DNA from: Herbaspirillum sp. Sphag64
GTDB taxonomy: Bacteria > Pseudomonadota > Gammaproteobacteria > Burkholderiales > Burkholderiaceae_D
Assembly (NCBI RefSeq): GCF_014192645.1
Contig: NZ_JACHYE010000010.1
Span: 62,001 to 126,000 of the forward strand
Length of the DNA: 64,000 bases
Direction: 5' to 3'
The translations under genes and the position numbers were made by a program. Below are positions 16,259 to 25,132 of the stretch, piece by piece; positions within the stretch are counted from its first letter, which is position 1, and the number at the start of each line of letters is the position of its first letter. The notes beneath the pieces were generated by a model. It had not been told where the DNA came from and ran no database searches. It saw only the letters and a list, made by a program, of their open reading frames with translations.

Positions 16259-16817
16259 TAGGGCTCGAACCTCGTGCGGTTAATGCTTTACCCACGACCT
16301 CGTTAATTGCGCTTGTCGGTAGGCTAGAAGCGATCAACTCAGCAATTTTTTGCCGGTTCATTTTTTCAAGTGAAAGGCTATTGAAATTAGGAAAGTTTAC
16401 CAGCTCAGAGCGCCACAAACTTAGCAAAGCGATCTCTGGAAGATACGACGGATTTCGTGTAGCACCTCGAATATGCTTAAAAATCACTGATCCACTTGCC
16501 CTTGAGTTAGCAATAATAATGCCCCAATGCTTGGGTACAATCACTTCAGCCCTTTTCAAGTGATTAGTAGTTGTGACAAGTGTGATTAACGGAAAAGCTT
16601 GATCATAAAACTGGGATTGACGAACAATCCGATTTATCGAATCCGTTTCCCCTTTGATCTCGTAACAATGCATAGTCTTATAGACTGCGACAACGTCTGC
16701 AATTGCATTTCCATTACAAACGTGAACCTCTTCCAAAGTTGCATGAGGCGGCCTCGCTCGTCGTCCTAAATGGACAATGAGTGCTTTTCTTATTTCTTTG
16801 TCCGTTAATTTTTGCAT
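16185..16817 (-). CDS. sce7726 family protein, PD-(D/E)XK nuclease-like
   Basis: A 210-residue protein from the ATG at 16817 (AGGA 10 bases upstream); a GTG at 16907 would add 30 residues. It starts with DKEIRKALIVHL, typical of sce7726 proteins. A nuclease core is readable: Glu in LEEVHV, Asp in IADVVAVY (residue 41), and CYEIKGETD, whose Glu53-x-Lys55 completes the D-(E/Q)XK signature. It is expected to bind and cut nucleic acid, though this is untested. It is convergent with the beta-family gene, overlapping its last 74 bases, and lies immediately downstream of glmS. Confidence 0.8.
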   Translation of the reverse strand: MQKLTDKEIRKALIVHLGRRARPPHATLEEVHVCNGNAIADVVAVYKTMHCYEIKGETDSINRIVRQSQFYDQAFPLITLVTTTNHLKRAEVIVPKHWGIIIANSRASGSVIFKHIRGATRNPSYLPEIALLSLWRSELVNFPNFNSLSLEKMNRQKIAELIASSLPTSAINEVVGKALTARGSSPITSDNPVTYTQYEHISLASGLLKG

Positions 16818-16935
16818 GGTGGAAAAGTCCTGCGCGGATACTACTGCATGAATGCACCTCGTGATATTGGCGAGATGGGCTAGTATTTTCTCAGATAAAG
16901 CCGCCACTCACCAGTCCGCAATTGAAAAGGCGACG

Positions 16936-16980
16936 TCTCGTTCTTACAAGTAATTTGCAAGAACGAGATTTGTTTTTCTC
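16936..16980 (+). terminator. Strong hairpin with T-tract between sce7726 and glmS
   Basis: TCTCGTTCTTACAA and TTGCAAGAACGAGA form a 14-bp stem with one mismatch and a five-base loop, followed on the plus strand by TTTGTTTTTCTC. It is a typical rho-independent terminator for plus-strand transcription, yet the nearest plus-strand gene ends at 16258. It could also act on glmS transcripts in the opposite sense. Confidence 0.7.
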
Positions 16981-17047
16981 AGACTTTGATCGGTTGTCTC
17001 AAGCTATATTTGGAAAGAACACTTGTAGTCGTGCTGCCCCATGTTAA

Positions 17048-18865
17048 TCACTCCACCGTAACCGACTTAGCCAAATTCCGCGGCTTATCCACATCCGTCC
17101 CCCGTGCCAACGCCGTGTGATACGCCAGCAATTGCAACGGCACCACATGCAGAATCGGTGACAGCACGCCATAGTGCTCCGGCAGGCGAATCACATGTAC
17201 GCCTTCACTTGATGCAATGCTCGATCCGGCATCGGCAAACACATACAGCTGGCCGCCACGGGCGCGGACTTCTTGCATGTTGGATTTCAGCTTTTCAATC
17301 AGCGCATCGTTGGGGGCAACGGTGACGACGGGCATTTCTTCCGTCACCAGGGCCAGTGGGCCGTGCTTGAGTTCGCCGGCGGCATAGGCTTCGGCGTGGA
17401 TGTAGGTGATTTCCTTGAGTTTGAGTGCGCCTTCTAACGCAATCGGGTAGTGCAGGCCACGGCCGAGGAAGAGGGCGTTCTCTTTGCGGGCGAAAGCTTC
17501 GGCCCAGGCGACGATGCTGGGTTCCAGCGCGAGCACGCTTTGCAGTGCGGCTGGCAGGTGGCGCATGGCTTTGAGGTGTTCGCTCTCTTGGGCGTCGGTG
17601 AGGCGGCCTCGGCTTTGTGCCAAGGTCAGCGTCAGCAGGAACAGGGCGACCAGTTGGGTCGTGAAGGCTTTGGTGGAGGCGACGCCTACTTCGACCCCGG
17701 CGCGGGTGATGTAGGCCAGTGCCGATTCGCGCACCATGGCGCTGGTGCCGACGTTGCAGATGGTGAGCGTGTGTTGCATGCCTTGTGCGCGGGCATGCTT
17801 GAGGGCGGCAAGGGTGTCGGCGGTTTCGCCACTTTGCGAAATGGTGACGACCAGGGTGCGTGGGTTGGGCACGCTGTCGCGGTAGCGGTATTCGCTGGCG
17901 ATTTCAACATTGGTGGGGATGCCAGCAATCGATTCCAGCCAGTAGCGGGCGGTGAGGCCGGAGTAGTAGCTGGTGCCGCAGGCGAGAATGAGGATGGAGT
18001 CAACCTGCTTGAAGATGCCGTGGGCCTGGTCGCCAAAGAGCTCGGGCATGATGTTCTCGATGCCTTCGAGGGTGTCGGCGATGGCGCGTGGTTGCTCGAA
18101 GATTTCCTTTTGCATGAAGTGCTGGTAGGGGCCGAGCTCAATCGCACCACTGTAGGCGTTGACGGTTTTGACGTCGCGTTGCACTGGCTTGCCGTTGAAA
18201 TCGACGATCCAGTAGCGTTGCAGTTGCAGGTCGACGACGTCGCCTTCTTCGAGGTAGATGATCTGGTTGGTGGTACCGGCTAAGGCCATGGCGTCGGAGG
18301 CGACGAAGTTCTGGCCTTCGCCCACGCCGAGGATCAGCGGTGAGCCTTGGCGGGCGGCGACGACGCGATGTGGTTCGTCCACGCAGAAGACGGCAATCGC
18401 GTAGGCGCCGGTGAGACGGCGCACGGCTTGCTGTACGGTCTCGAACAGGTCGCCGGTGTACATGTGGTCGACCAGGTGGGCAATGACTTCGGTGTCGGTC
18501 TGGCTTTCAAAGACATAGCCTGCGGCTTGCAGCTCGCGGCGCAGTTCTTCGTAGTTTTCAATAATGCCGTTGTGGACCAGGGCAATGCGGTCACGCGAGA
18601 AGTGCGGGTGGGCGTTGTGAGTGGCGGGTGCACCGTGGGTTGCCCAGCGCGTGTGGGCAATGCCGGTGAAGCCGGCGAGGTGTCCTTCGGCGACCTGCTT
18701 TTGCAGTTCAGCCACGCGGGAGGTGCTGCGCGAGCGTTGCAGTTTGCCGTCCATGTGGACTGCGACGCCGCAGGAGTCGTAGCCGCGATATTCGAGCCGC
18801 TTGAGGCCTTCGAGCAGGATGGGAGTGACATCTTGTTGCGCAACCGCGCCGACGATACCGCACAT
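17048..18865 (-). CDS. glmS: Glutamine--fructose-6-phosphate aminotransferase (isomerizing)
   Basis: A 605-residue cytoplasmic GlmS, full family length. It makes glucosamine-6-phosphate from fructose-6-phosphate and glutamine, the first step to UDP-GlcNAc. Residues 1-240 are the class II glutaminase domain with nucleophile Cys2 (MCGIVGAV). The isomerase half has two SIS domains, with [14 protein letters not shown] and ASTKAFTTQ, and the conserved C-terminus [16 protein letters not shown] lies upstream of the ATG. The 3' end is the classical Tn7 target, and an accessory cassette lies beyond it. The gene is divergent from an Lrp-type regulator; glmU, the later pathway enzyme, is nearby. Confidence 0.98.
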   Translation of the reverse strand: MCGIVGAVAQQDVTPILLEGLKRLEYRGYDSCGVAVHMDGKLQRSRSTSRVAELQKQVAEGHLAGFTGIAHTRWATHGAPATHNAHPHFSRDRIALVHNGIIENYEELRRELQAAGYVFESQTDTEVIAHLVDHMYTGDLFETVQQAVRRLTGAYAIAVFCVDEPHRVVAARQGSPLILGVGEGQNFVASDAMALAGTTNQIIYLEEGDVVDLQLQRYWIVDFNGKPVQRDVKTVNAYSGAIELGPYQHFMQKEIFEQPRAIADTLEGIENIMPELFGDQAHGIFKQVDSILILACGTSYYSGLTARYWLESIAGIPTNVEIASEYRYRDSVPNPRTLVVTISQSGETADTLAALKHARAQGMQHTLTICNVGTSAMVRESALAYITRAGVEVGVASTKAFTTQLVALFLLTLTLAQSRGRLTDAQESEHLKAMRHLPAALQSVLALEPSIVAWAEAFARKENALFLGRGLHYPIALEGALKLKEITYIHAEAYAAGELKHGPLALVTEEMPVVTVAPNDALIEKLKSNMQEVRARGGQLYVFADAGSSIASSEGVHVIRLPEHYGVLSPILHVVPLQLLAYHTALARGTDVDKPRNLAKSVTVE

Positions 18866-18914
18866 GGCAAACCTTTCAATGAAGAGTCAATGGCGTCATC
18901 TTAGGTGAGTGCTG

Positions 18915-18989
18915 GTGAAATAAGATTGCTATATTGATAGATAAGTGAAATAAAATTCCGTCATCTATGGTGTGTGAAATATTATTTCA
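18915..18989. promoter_or_regulatory. GTGAAATA repeats between glmS and the Lrp/AsnC gene
   Basis: GTGAAATAA at 18915 and 18945 and GTGAAATAT at 18974 are spaced 30 and 29 bases apart, about three helical turns. The last is half of a perfect palindrome TGAAATA-T-TATTTCA (18975-18989). Regularly phased sites upstream of an Lrp-type gene suggest autoregulation and possibly control of glmS. Confidence 0.5.
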
Positions 18990-19042
18990 TTTAGTTGTGA
19001 TTATTTTTTATTTATTTTGTTTATTGATGATTGGGGGCAGTG

Positions 19043-19510
19043 ATGGAAGATGTTGCGCTAGATGAGCTGGACCGGCGCATCCTGAATGCGTTGCAAGAGG
19101 ATGCCGGGCAGACCAATCATCAGTTGGCGGAGCGGGTGCATGCGTCGGCACCGACTTGCTTGCGGCGGGTACGGCGGCTGGTGGAGGCGGGCATTATCGT
19201 GCGGCAGGTGGCCTTGCTGGATGCGGAGAAGCTGGGGCCAGCATTGACGGCGATTGTGGAAATTACGCTCGATCAGCAGGGCGATGAGCGGCAGGTGGCG
19301 TTTGAGCAGCTCGTCGCGGATGAGCCTGCAGTGCAGCAGTGCTATCGGGTGTCGCCGGGGCCGGACTTTGTGTTGATGGTGCAGGTGGCGGATATGCCGG
19401 CTTACCATGCGCTGGCGCATCGCTTGTTTGCGGGGCACAAGAATGTGCGGAACGTGCGTAGTTATTTCAGCATCCATCGCAGCAAGTTCGACACCCGGGT
19501 GGCGGTGTGA
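19043..19510 (+). CDS. Lrp/AsnC family transcriptional regulator
   Basis: A 155-residue Lrp/AsnC regulator from the ATG at 19043; a TTG at 19031 is in frame but the ATG fits the family start (LDELDRRILNALQEDAGQ). The helix-turn-helix is TNHQLAERVHASAPTCLRRVRRLVEAGII, and the C-terminal RAM ligand domain runs from about residue 65 (LTAIVEITLDQ) to the end. Such proteins bind amino acids and form octamers on phased sites, like the repeats upstream. It is divergent from glmS. Confidence 0.93.
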   Translation: MEDVALDELDRRILNALQEDAGQTNHQLAERVHASAPTCLRRVRRLVEAGIIVRQVALLDAEKLGPALTAIVEITLDQQGDERQVAFEQLVADEPAVQQCYRVSPGPDFVLMVQVADMPAYHALAHRLFAGHKNVRNVRSYFSIHRSKFDTRVAV

Positions 19511-19561
19511 TGCTTGCTGTGATGGCGTGCATTCCTTGGAATGCGGCGGTGGATCGAGGGC

Positions 19562-20920
19562 TTATTTCTTGATCTTGACCGGGCGTTGCCAGCCTGCCAG
19601 CGACAGTTGCTTGCTGCGTGACAGGGTGAGCTGATCGGCGGGGGCGTTTTTGGTGAGGGTGGTGCCGGCACCGATGGTGGCGCCTTTGCCGACGGTGATC
19701 GGGGCGATTAACTGCACGTCGCTGCCGACGAAGACGTCGTCTTCGATCACGGTTTCCGACTTGTTGACGCCGTCGTAGTTGCAGGTGATGACACCCGCGC
19801 CGATGTTGCAGCCGGCGCCAATGCGGGCATCGCCAATGTAGGCCAGATGGTTGGCTTTGCTGCGGGCGGCGATGGTGGATTTTTTGACTTCGACGAAGTT
19901 GCCGATGTGGACGTCTTCGCCCAGCTCGGCACCGGGTCGCAGCCGTGCGTAGGGGCCGATGAGGGAACCGGCACCGACGACCGCGCCGTCGATATGGCTG
20001 AAGGGTTTGATCTGTACGCCTTTGCCGATATGGGCATCGCGGATAACGCAGTGGGCACCGATGACGGCACCGTCTTCGATGGTGACGTTGCCTTCAAAGA
20101 CGCAATTGACGTCGATGCTGACATCTCTGCCGCAGTCGAGCTTGCCGCGCACATCCAGACGCGCCGGGTCGAGCAGGGTCACGCCCTGTTCCAGCAAGGC
20201 GTTGGCAATGCGGCGTTGGTAGAGGCGTTCCAGCTCGGCCAGTTGGGCCTTGCTGTTGACGCCGACGGTTTCAGCAAAATCATCGGGCTGGGCGGAGACG
20301 ACTTCAACGCCATCGGCCACGGCGGCGGCCACGATATCGGTGAGGTAATACTCGCCTTGGGCGTTGTCGTTGGAGAGCGCCGCCAGCCATTGGCGCAGCT
20401 TGGCGGTAGGGGCGACGAGGATACCGGTGTTGATTTCCTGAATGGTGAGTTCGGCGGGGCTGGCATCCTTTTGCTCGACGATGCGTACCAGTCGGCCTTG
20501 CTCGCGCACGATGCGGCCGTAGCCGGTGGGGTCGTCGAGGTTGACGGTCAGTACGCCCAGCTTGTCATTGCCGGCGCAGGCCAGCAGCCGCGTCAGTGTG
20601 GTGCTGGAGGTGAGCGGGACGTCGCCGTAGAGGACGAGCGTTGGTACCTTATCGTCGAGCTGTGGCAGGGCTTGCGCTACCGCATGGCCGGTGCCGAGTT
20701 GCGGTTGTTGCAGGGCAAAGCTCAGGTCGCTGGCGGTAAAGCTGGACGGTACAGCATCGCCGCCATGGCCGTAGACCACGCACAGTTGCGTTGGCTGCAG
20801 GCTGCGGGCGGTGTCGATAACGTGGGCCAGCAGTGGCTTGCCGGCGAGTGGGTGAAGCACTTTGGGCAGTGCGGATTGCATACGTTTGCCCATGCCGGCG
20901 GCGAGGATGACAACGTTCAT
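19562..20920 (-). CDS. glmU: Bifunctional UDP-N-acetylglucosamine pyrophosphorylase / GlcN-1-P acetyltransferase
   Basis: A 452-residue GlmU, full length. It acetylates glucosamine-1-phosphate and joins it to UTP, giving UDP-GlcNAc for peptidoglycan and LPS. The N-terminal uridyltransferase domain opens with [37 protein letters not shown] is the metal-binding segment. From about residue 250 the hexapeptide-repeat left-handed beta helix carries the acetyltransferase, with [11 protein letters not shown] and [12 protein letters not shown] active-site strands. It lies two genes from glmS, consistent with its pathway, but on its own transcript. Confidence 0.98.
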   Translation of the reverse strand: MNVVILAAGMGKRMQSALPKVLHPLAGKPLLAHVIDTARSLQPTQLCVVYGHGGDAVPSSFTASDLSFALQQPQLGTGHAVAQALPQLDDKVPTLVLYGDVPLTSSTTLTRLLACAGNDKLGVLTVNLDDPTGYGRIVREQGRLVRIVEQKDASPAELTIQEINTGILVAPTAKLRQWLAALSNDNAQGEYYLTDIVAAAVADGVEVVSAQPDDFAETVGVNSKAQLAELERLYQRRIANALLEQGVTLLDPARLDVRGKLDCGRDVSIDVNCVFEGNVTIEDGAVIGAHCVIRDAHIGKGVQIKPFSHIDGAVVGAGSLIGPYARLRPGAELGEDVHIGNFVEVKKSTIAARSKANHLAYIGDARIGAGCNIGAGVITCNYDGVNKSETVIEDDVFVGSDVQLIAPITVGKGATIGAGTTLTKNAPADQLTLSRSKQLSLAGWQRPVKIKK

Positions 20921-21194
20921 GATCGATGAGGACGGTAATGTTGAGGGCAGTTAATGTGCCGGGGCAGCCAGTAAAATCAGGCTGCAGTGTAGCATGGGCA
21001 AGGCTTGGCGAGGGTATCAGGGGGGTGTTGGCCGAGCGGATTTGAGGCTGATTTGTTGGTGTTCTTTTCTCTTTGCTGGCACATTTTTTGATTAAGATAG
21101 TGACGCTCCCGGGGTTTGTCATTCGTCCGACAGCTCTGTCATTTCTCGTTATCTCCGGTTATCTCCTGATCAGGACGGCTTTTGAAGGTAGTGC

Positions 21195-22241
21195 ATGAAG
21201 ATCCTTTTGTTGAATGATGAGTTTTATACCACCGGTGCCAGCACCGCCATGTTGCGCCTGGCTGAGCGCTTGGTGCTGCAACATGAAGTGATTGTGATGC
21301 CGCGTATCGATGGTCAAGGGGAGGTGCGCAAGAAGTTTGAGGAACTGGGGATTCCGATCGTGCATAACATTGATGCGGTCGATCTGATTGTGGCCAATAC
21401 CTTGATGGCGGGTGCGCTGGTGGCCGAGGCGGGGCCGAAGTGTCCGGTGATCTGGTGGATCCATGAGGCGGAGGTCGGGCGCGACCTGATTTTGCGTTTC
21501 CCGCAGTTGGCGCCGGGTTTCCGGCAGGCATCGCATATCGTGTTTCAGACGGAATATCAGCGCAAGGTGTATGGCAGTTTTCTGTTTGACAGCCCGGCGA
21601 CGGTGCATGTGATGCCGTTCTGGAATAACGCCATTTATCAGTACGACAATCTGCTGCCAGCGCCGAAGCAAAAGAAGCGCATTGTCTGTATCGGTACCAT
21701 TGAGCCGCGCAAGCGGATGGAAGACACCATCATGGCGGTTGATGCCATGCCGGCAGCGTTGCGTAGCGAGATTGAGGTGGTTTTCATTGGCAAGTATCTG
21801 CAGTTGGGAGAGGCTGCACGCAAGCTGGTCGATGCCTTCCCGGAGCGCTATCGTTTGCTGGGGGAGCTGGCCAATGAGGAGACGCTGTCTTATCTGGCGT
21901 CAGCCGATGCGTTTGTGCTGGCCAGTTATAGCGAATCGCAGCCATTGACGATCTGGGAGGCGTTTGAGCTGGAAGTGCCGGTGTGCCTGTCGGATCTGGA
22001 GACCTATGCGCATATCGGCTTTCGCCATGCACGTAATGTGATGATGCATCCGGTGGGCAATATCGAGATGTTGTCGACCAATCTGCAATTGCTGCTGACC
22101 AGTGAGAGCTTGCGTGGCGCAGTCACCAAGGCGGGCAAGAGTCTGTTGTTGCGTAATCTGACCAACGACTGGACGGATGCCTTTGACCGGTTGGTTTATC
22201 GGGTTGCTGCTGAGGCTGAAATCAAGCGACTTGGTTATTGA
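21195..22241 (+). CDS. Family 4-like glycosyltransferase
   Basis: A 348-residue GT-B glycosyltransferase. The C-terminal half shows the donor-binding pattern: KKRIVCIGTIEPRKRMEDTI, then FVLASYSESQPLTIWEAFELEVPVCLSDL, where the Glu-x7-Glu motif of GT4 enzymes is recognisable. The N-terminal domain (NDEFYTTGASTAMLRLAERL) is acceptor-binding. No signal peptide, so it acts in the cytoplasm. It is transcribed alone and ended by a hairpin at 22279, but borders the surface-polysaccharide block. Donor and acceptor are not deducible. Confidence 0.88.
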   Translation: MKILLLNDEFYTTGASTAMLRLAERLVLQHEVIVMPRIDGQGEVRKKFEELGIPIVHNIDAVDLIVANTLMAGALVAEAGPKCPVIWWIHEAEVGRDLILRFPQLAPGFRQASHIVFQTEYQRKVYGSFLFDSPATVHVMPFWNNAIYQYDNLLPAPKQKKRIVCIGTIEPRKRMEDTIMAVDAMPAALRSEIEVVFIGKYLQLGEAARKLVDAFPERYRLLGELANEETLSYLASADAFVLASYSESQPLTIWEAFELEVPVCLSDLETYAHIGFRHARNVMMHPVGNIEMLSTNLQLLLTSESLRGAVTKAGKSLLLRNLTNDWTDAFDRLVYRVAAEAEIKRLGY

Positions 22242-22278
22242 GTTTGATGATGTTGTTGTTAGTAGTAGTGATGATGAG

Positions 22279-22308
22279 ACGCGGCAGATTTTCACTGCCG
22301 CGTTTTTT
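22279..22308 (+). terminator. Rho-independent terminator after the GT4 gene
   Basis: The stem ACGCGGCAG / CTGCCGCGT with a seven-base loop is followed by TTTTTTATT. It lies 38 bases after the glycosyltransferase stop and just before the convergent methyltransferase-like gene. Confidence 0.85.
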
Positions 22309-22315
22309 ATTTCTT

Positions 22316-23353
22316 TTACAAGGTGCCGTTGCGTGCGTTCTGCACCTGACGCTGGAAGAAGCTGACAATATCCTTGACCAGTTCCGGGTTGCGCAGCGTG
22401 GCTTGATAAAACAATTGCTGGGCATCGTTGTGCATGTCGCAAATGGCGGCTAGACGTCCCATCTGGAAGATGATGTCGGCGTTTGCGGGTTCTTGCGCAA
22501 GGGCTTTATCGAGCGTGGCAAAGGCTTCTTCGTAGCGGGCCGAATTGATGTCGGCAATGGCGCTGTCGAGCAGGGATACGGGCGCCGCCGTGACGGTGCC
22601 ATTGGCTTCGCGCTGATTGACTTCGGCCTGTAGCTTCGCCAGATCCAGATGATGTTGCTCCAGCTGTGCGGAGGCGGCGCGCTGTTCTGCCGAGGCTTGC
22701 AGCCAGAGTGCGCTGAAGGTGCCGAGGTCGCGGATGGAGGCGGCATGCAGGCTTTGACCCGGTACCACGGCGACAATGCTTTGCTGGCTGGTAGTCGGGC
22801 CACAATGGGCCGCGCGCATGCTCAGGCTGGCCAGCAGGTGCTGTAGCTCGTCGTCGTTCCAGAGCCTGACCTGATTCGCCTGCGACGGTGGGCCCAGGTC
22901 GCCTGCTGCCCGCTGTGGTGTCGTGAGAATGGCAACCTTGGATTGTTGCAGCAGTTGGTGCAGTAACGCCAGCACATGCGTGGGATCAGCCAGTTGCTCG
23001 ATCAGGTTGACGCTGAGGATCAAGGCGTCGTTGAGGATGACCTCTGGTAAATCGACACTGATGGGGGCATCGGGGTTGATGTCGATCCACAGCAGCTGGG
23101 GATAGGTCTGGCGACATTGGGCCAGCTTCTCGCCCGACTCCAGACCGATGATGATCAGTTCAGACTGTAGCGCCAGCAGTTGCTCGGCATCGCCGCAACC
23201 GATGGCGATGACATATTGGCATTCATATTGGCGCGCCAGCGTAACCGCCAGCGCATAGGGATCACCGGAACTCTGGCTGTGCAGATCGCTGCTGCGTTGT
23301 GCATGGGCGTTGATCTGATAGCTGGCAGGGAGGAAGAAGTTGTTTGCGGTCAC
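22316..23353 (-). CDS. Methyltransferase-like protein with C-terminal TPR module
   Basis: A 345-residue cytoplasmic protein. The N-terminal half looks like a class I SAM-dependent fold: YVIAIGCGDAEQLLAL as motif I, IIGLESGEKLAQC, then a conserved-looking LSVNLIEQLADP region. It lacks a clear GxGxG, so cofactor binding is uncertain. A coiled-coil (QRAASAQLEQHHLDLAKLQAEV) joins it to a TPR-like C-terminus that resembles the C-terminus of the next gene product. It is in an apparent operon with GT2, an unknown protein and rfbDCAB, implying a role in glycan synthesis or modification. Confidence 0.7.
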   Translation of the reverse strand: MTANNFFLPASYQINAHAQRSSDLHSQSSGDPYALAVTLARQYECQYVIAIGCGDAEQLLALQSELIIIGLESGEKLAQCRQTYPQLLWIDINPDAPISVDLPEVILNDALILSVNLIEQLADPTHVLALLHQLLQQSKVAILTTPQRAAGDLGPPSQANQVRLWNDDELQHLLASLSMRAAHCGPTTSQQSIVAVVPGQSLHAASIRDLGTFSALWLQASAEQRAASAQLEQHHLDLAKLQAEVNQREANGTVTAAPVSLLDSAIADINSARYEEAFATLDKALAQEPANADIIFQMGRLAAICDMHNDAQQLFYQATLRNPELVKDIVSFFQRQVQNARNGTL

Positions 23354-23380
23354 GATGCGTCCTGGTTGGAATGGGCGGGT

Positions 23381-25120
23381 TCAGTTTGCTGCCAGCAGGT
23401 CGGTGTAGAACTGCAGGATAGGCCGGATGACCTCCGGTGCCTGCAATGCTGCCTGATAAAAGAGTTCTTGCGCCTGTAGCGGACGTTTGCCGGTTTGCGC
23501 CAGATAGGCCAGTTGCAGGAACGTCTGCAGGCTTTGCGATGCGACTTGCAGACTGGCAGGTATGGCATTGCCGGTGCTGCCAGCGGCTTGTTGCGGACCG
23601 AGCCTGCCTTGATAGAAACCGATGATGGTTTGCAGGAGTTGTGGTTCCAGCCTGGCAGCTTCTTCGAAGATGTTGATGGCGTCTTCCGGCATGTCCGACA
23701 AGACACCAATACGCCCCAACTGATACAGAAACACAGGTTCGGCGGCGAGTGCATCGCCGCTGGAGATGAGTAGTTCGTAGGCGGCTGGCAAGGCGCCGTC
23801 GTCAATCAGTGCGGCAGCTTGCGCCAGTAATTGGGCCGGATTCAGGCTGGTATCGCCGGTGTTACTGGTGACGTTGCTGTTGACGAATTGACGTTGTTGC
23901 AGTTCGTCGGCAATGGCTTGCCACATGAACGAGAGCCGGTAGTCGCCATTCAGGTCGGCCTTGGCACATTCCACACGGGCAATCGCTGCAACGGCCTCGG
24001 GATACTTGGGTGTCGGGCAATTGGTGGCGCTTTTGTCGCGCTGGAAAATCTCCAGCATGGTGCGCAGTTCGTTGAAGGCTTCCTGATAGAGCTCGCGCAC
24101 AGCCAACCCTTCCGGGATACCAAGATGCTCCGCCAGATGGCGCATGATCCAGCCTTCATCAGTGGGGCGGGAGAAGCTGGTGCGGGTGGCGCTGGCGGCA
24201 AGCAGGAAGGCGTTGAATGTTTGCCCCAGTAGCTCGGCGCGCACCGCGACCGGGTCAAAGCGGGTCAGTTGGCTACGGTCCCAGATAAACGCATGCTGGT
24301 CTTCTACCATGGCATCGTAATGGTTGTGCCAGCCGATGTCGCGTTCTTGCCGGGTGTATCGCGGCATGCGCTCCTTGAGGATTTTGCGACGACCGTGGGC
24401 GCTGTTGCGGATCGGGTAGTGACGCAGCAGGAACGGTACCGGGAAAACGCGCTGATCCGCAAAGGCGGCATTGTGGCCGCCGCTGGAAGTGATGTCGATC
24501 TCAGCGCCGGTGTGCTTCCAGGCCCGGATCTGCAGAGCATTGACCCATTCGCCCGGCTCAAAGTACGCGAAGCGCTCACGCAGGTCATCACCGGCACTGA
24601 AGCTGTCATCAACCGGGCGGAAGTTGAGTACCTTGAAGTTGACGGCACTGTAGCCTAGTGCGTCGACCAGTCCGAAGGTTTCACGCAGGCTCATGTCGGT
24701 CCAGGGGCCTTCGCGTAGCTCGTCGGCATCCGTGTTGATGATCCAGTCTGCACCAAGCTCTTTAGCCAGCTGGACCTTGCGCAGCAGAATTTCGCGCGAG
24801 AGGAATTGCTTGTCCAGCTGTTCTGCGGTCGTGTTTGGGGCTTCGGGGGGGAAGCTCTCGATGTGCAACAGGCCGCGATTGAGCCACTGACTGGCAATCT
24901 GTACGGTGTTGTCGGTTGAGCGGTTATCCATCAGATAGACTTCGCAACCATTCTCGATCAGATCACCAATCGCCTGTCCGATCACATCTTCTTCATTGAA
25001 AGCGGCGATGATGGCAACAACGCGCGGCAGACGGGCGGGCAGTAGCGCACGCAGTCCCGTTAGCATGGAGTGTGGCAAAGAAGTCATGGGTCTGCTGGAG
25101 TCGTCAATTTTGTGGGTCAT
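23381..25120 (-). CDS. Family 2 glycosyltransferase with TPR-like C-terminus
   Basis: A 579-residue protein. Residues about 30-330 form a GT2-type GT-A domain: VVAIIAAFNEEDVIGQAIGDLIENG, YLMDNRSTDNTV, and WIINTDADELRE, whose DxD-like Asp-Ala-Asp binds the nucleotide-sugar metal. The C-terminal 200 residues hold two TPR-like units (FLYQLGRIGVLSDMPEDAINIFEEAARLEP and AQELFYQAALQAPEVIRPILQFY). It sits 27 bases from the methyltransferase-like gene and 12 from an unknown gene, all in one orientation. It is probably a transferase in surface polysaccharide assembly; the TPR part may dock partner enzymes. Confidence 0.87.
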   Translation of the reverse strand: MTHKIDDSSRPMTSLPHSMLTGLRALLPARLPRVVAIIAAFNEEDVIGQAIGDLIENGCEVYLMDNRSTDNTVQIASQWLNRGLLHIESFPPEAPNTTAEQLDKQFLSREILLRKVQLAKELGADWIINTDADELREGPWTDMSLRETFGLVDALGYSAVNFKVLNFRPVDDSFSAGDDLRERFAYFEPGEWVNALQIRAWKHTGAEIDITSSGGHNAAFADQRVFPVPFLLRHYPIRNSAHGRRKILKERMPRYTRQERDIGWHNHYDAMVEDQHAFIWDRSQLTRFDPVAVRAELLGQTFNAFLLAASATRTSFSRPTDEGWIMRHLAEHLGIPEGLAVRELYQEAFNELRTMLEIFQRDKSATNCPTPKYPEAVAAIARVECAKADLNGDYRLSFMWQAIADELQQRQFVNSNVTSNTGDTSLNPAQLLAQAAALIDDGALPAAYELLISSGDALAAEPVFLYQLGRIGVLSDMPEDAINIFEEAARLEPQLLQTIIGFYQGRLGPQQAAGSTGNAIPASLQVASQSLQTFLQLAYLAQTGKRPLQAQELFYQAALQAPEVIRPILQFYTDLLAAN

Positions 25121-25132
25121 GGCGGCGGGACA

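Noticed and set aside
16960-17050. Tn7 end next to glmS
   Set aside because: A TGT triplet at the right distance is present, but there are no repeated TnsB-like sites, so an actual Tn7 end is not supported.
17450-18283. 277-residue plus-strand frame inside glmS
   Set aside because: Shadow of glmS; Gly/Ala/Val-rich composition and no motif.
22238-22280. GTT/AGT/GAT triplet-rich tract after the GT4 gene
   Set aside because: Too short and irregular for a functional microsatellite; it is adjacent to an ordinary terminator.
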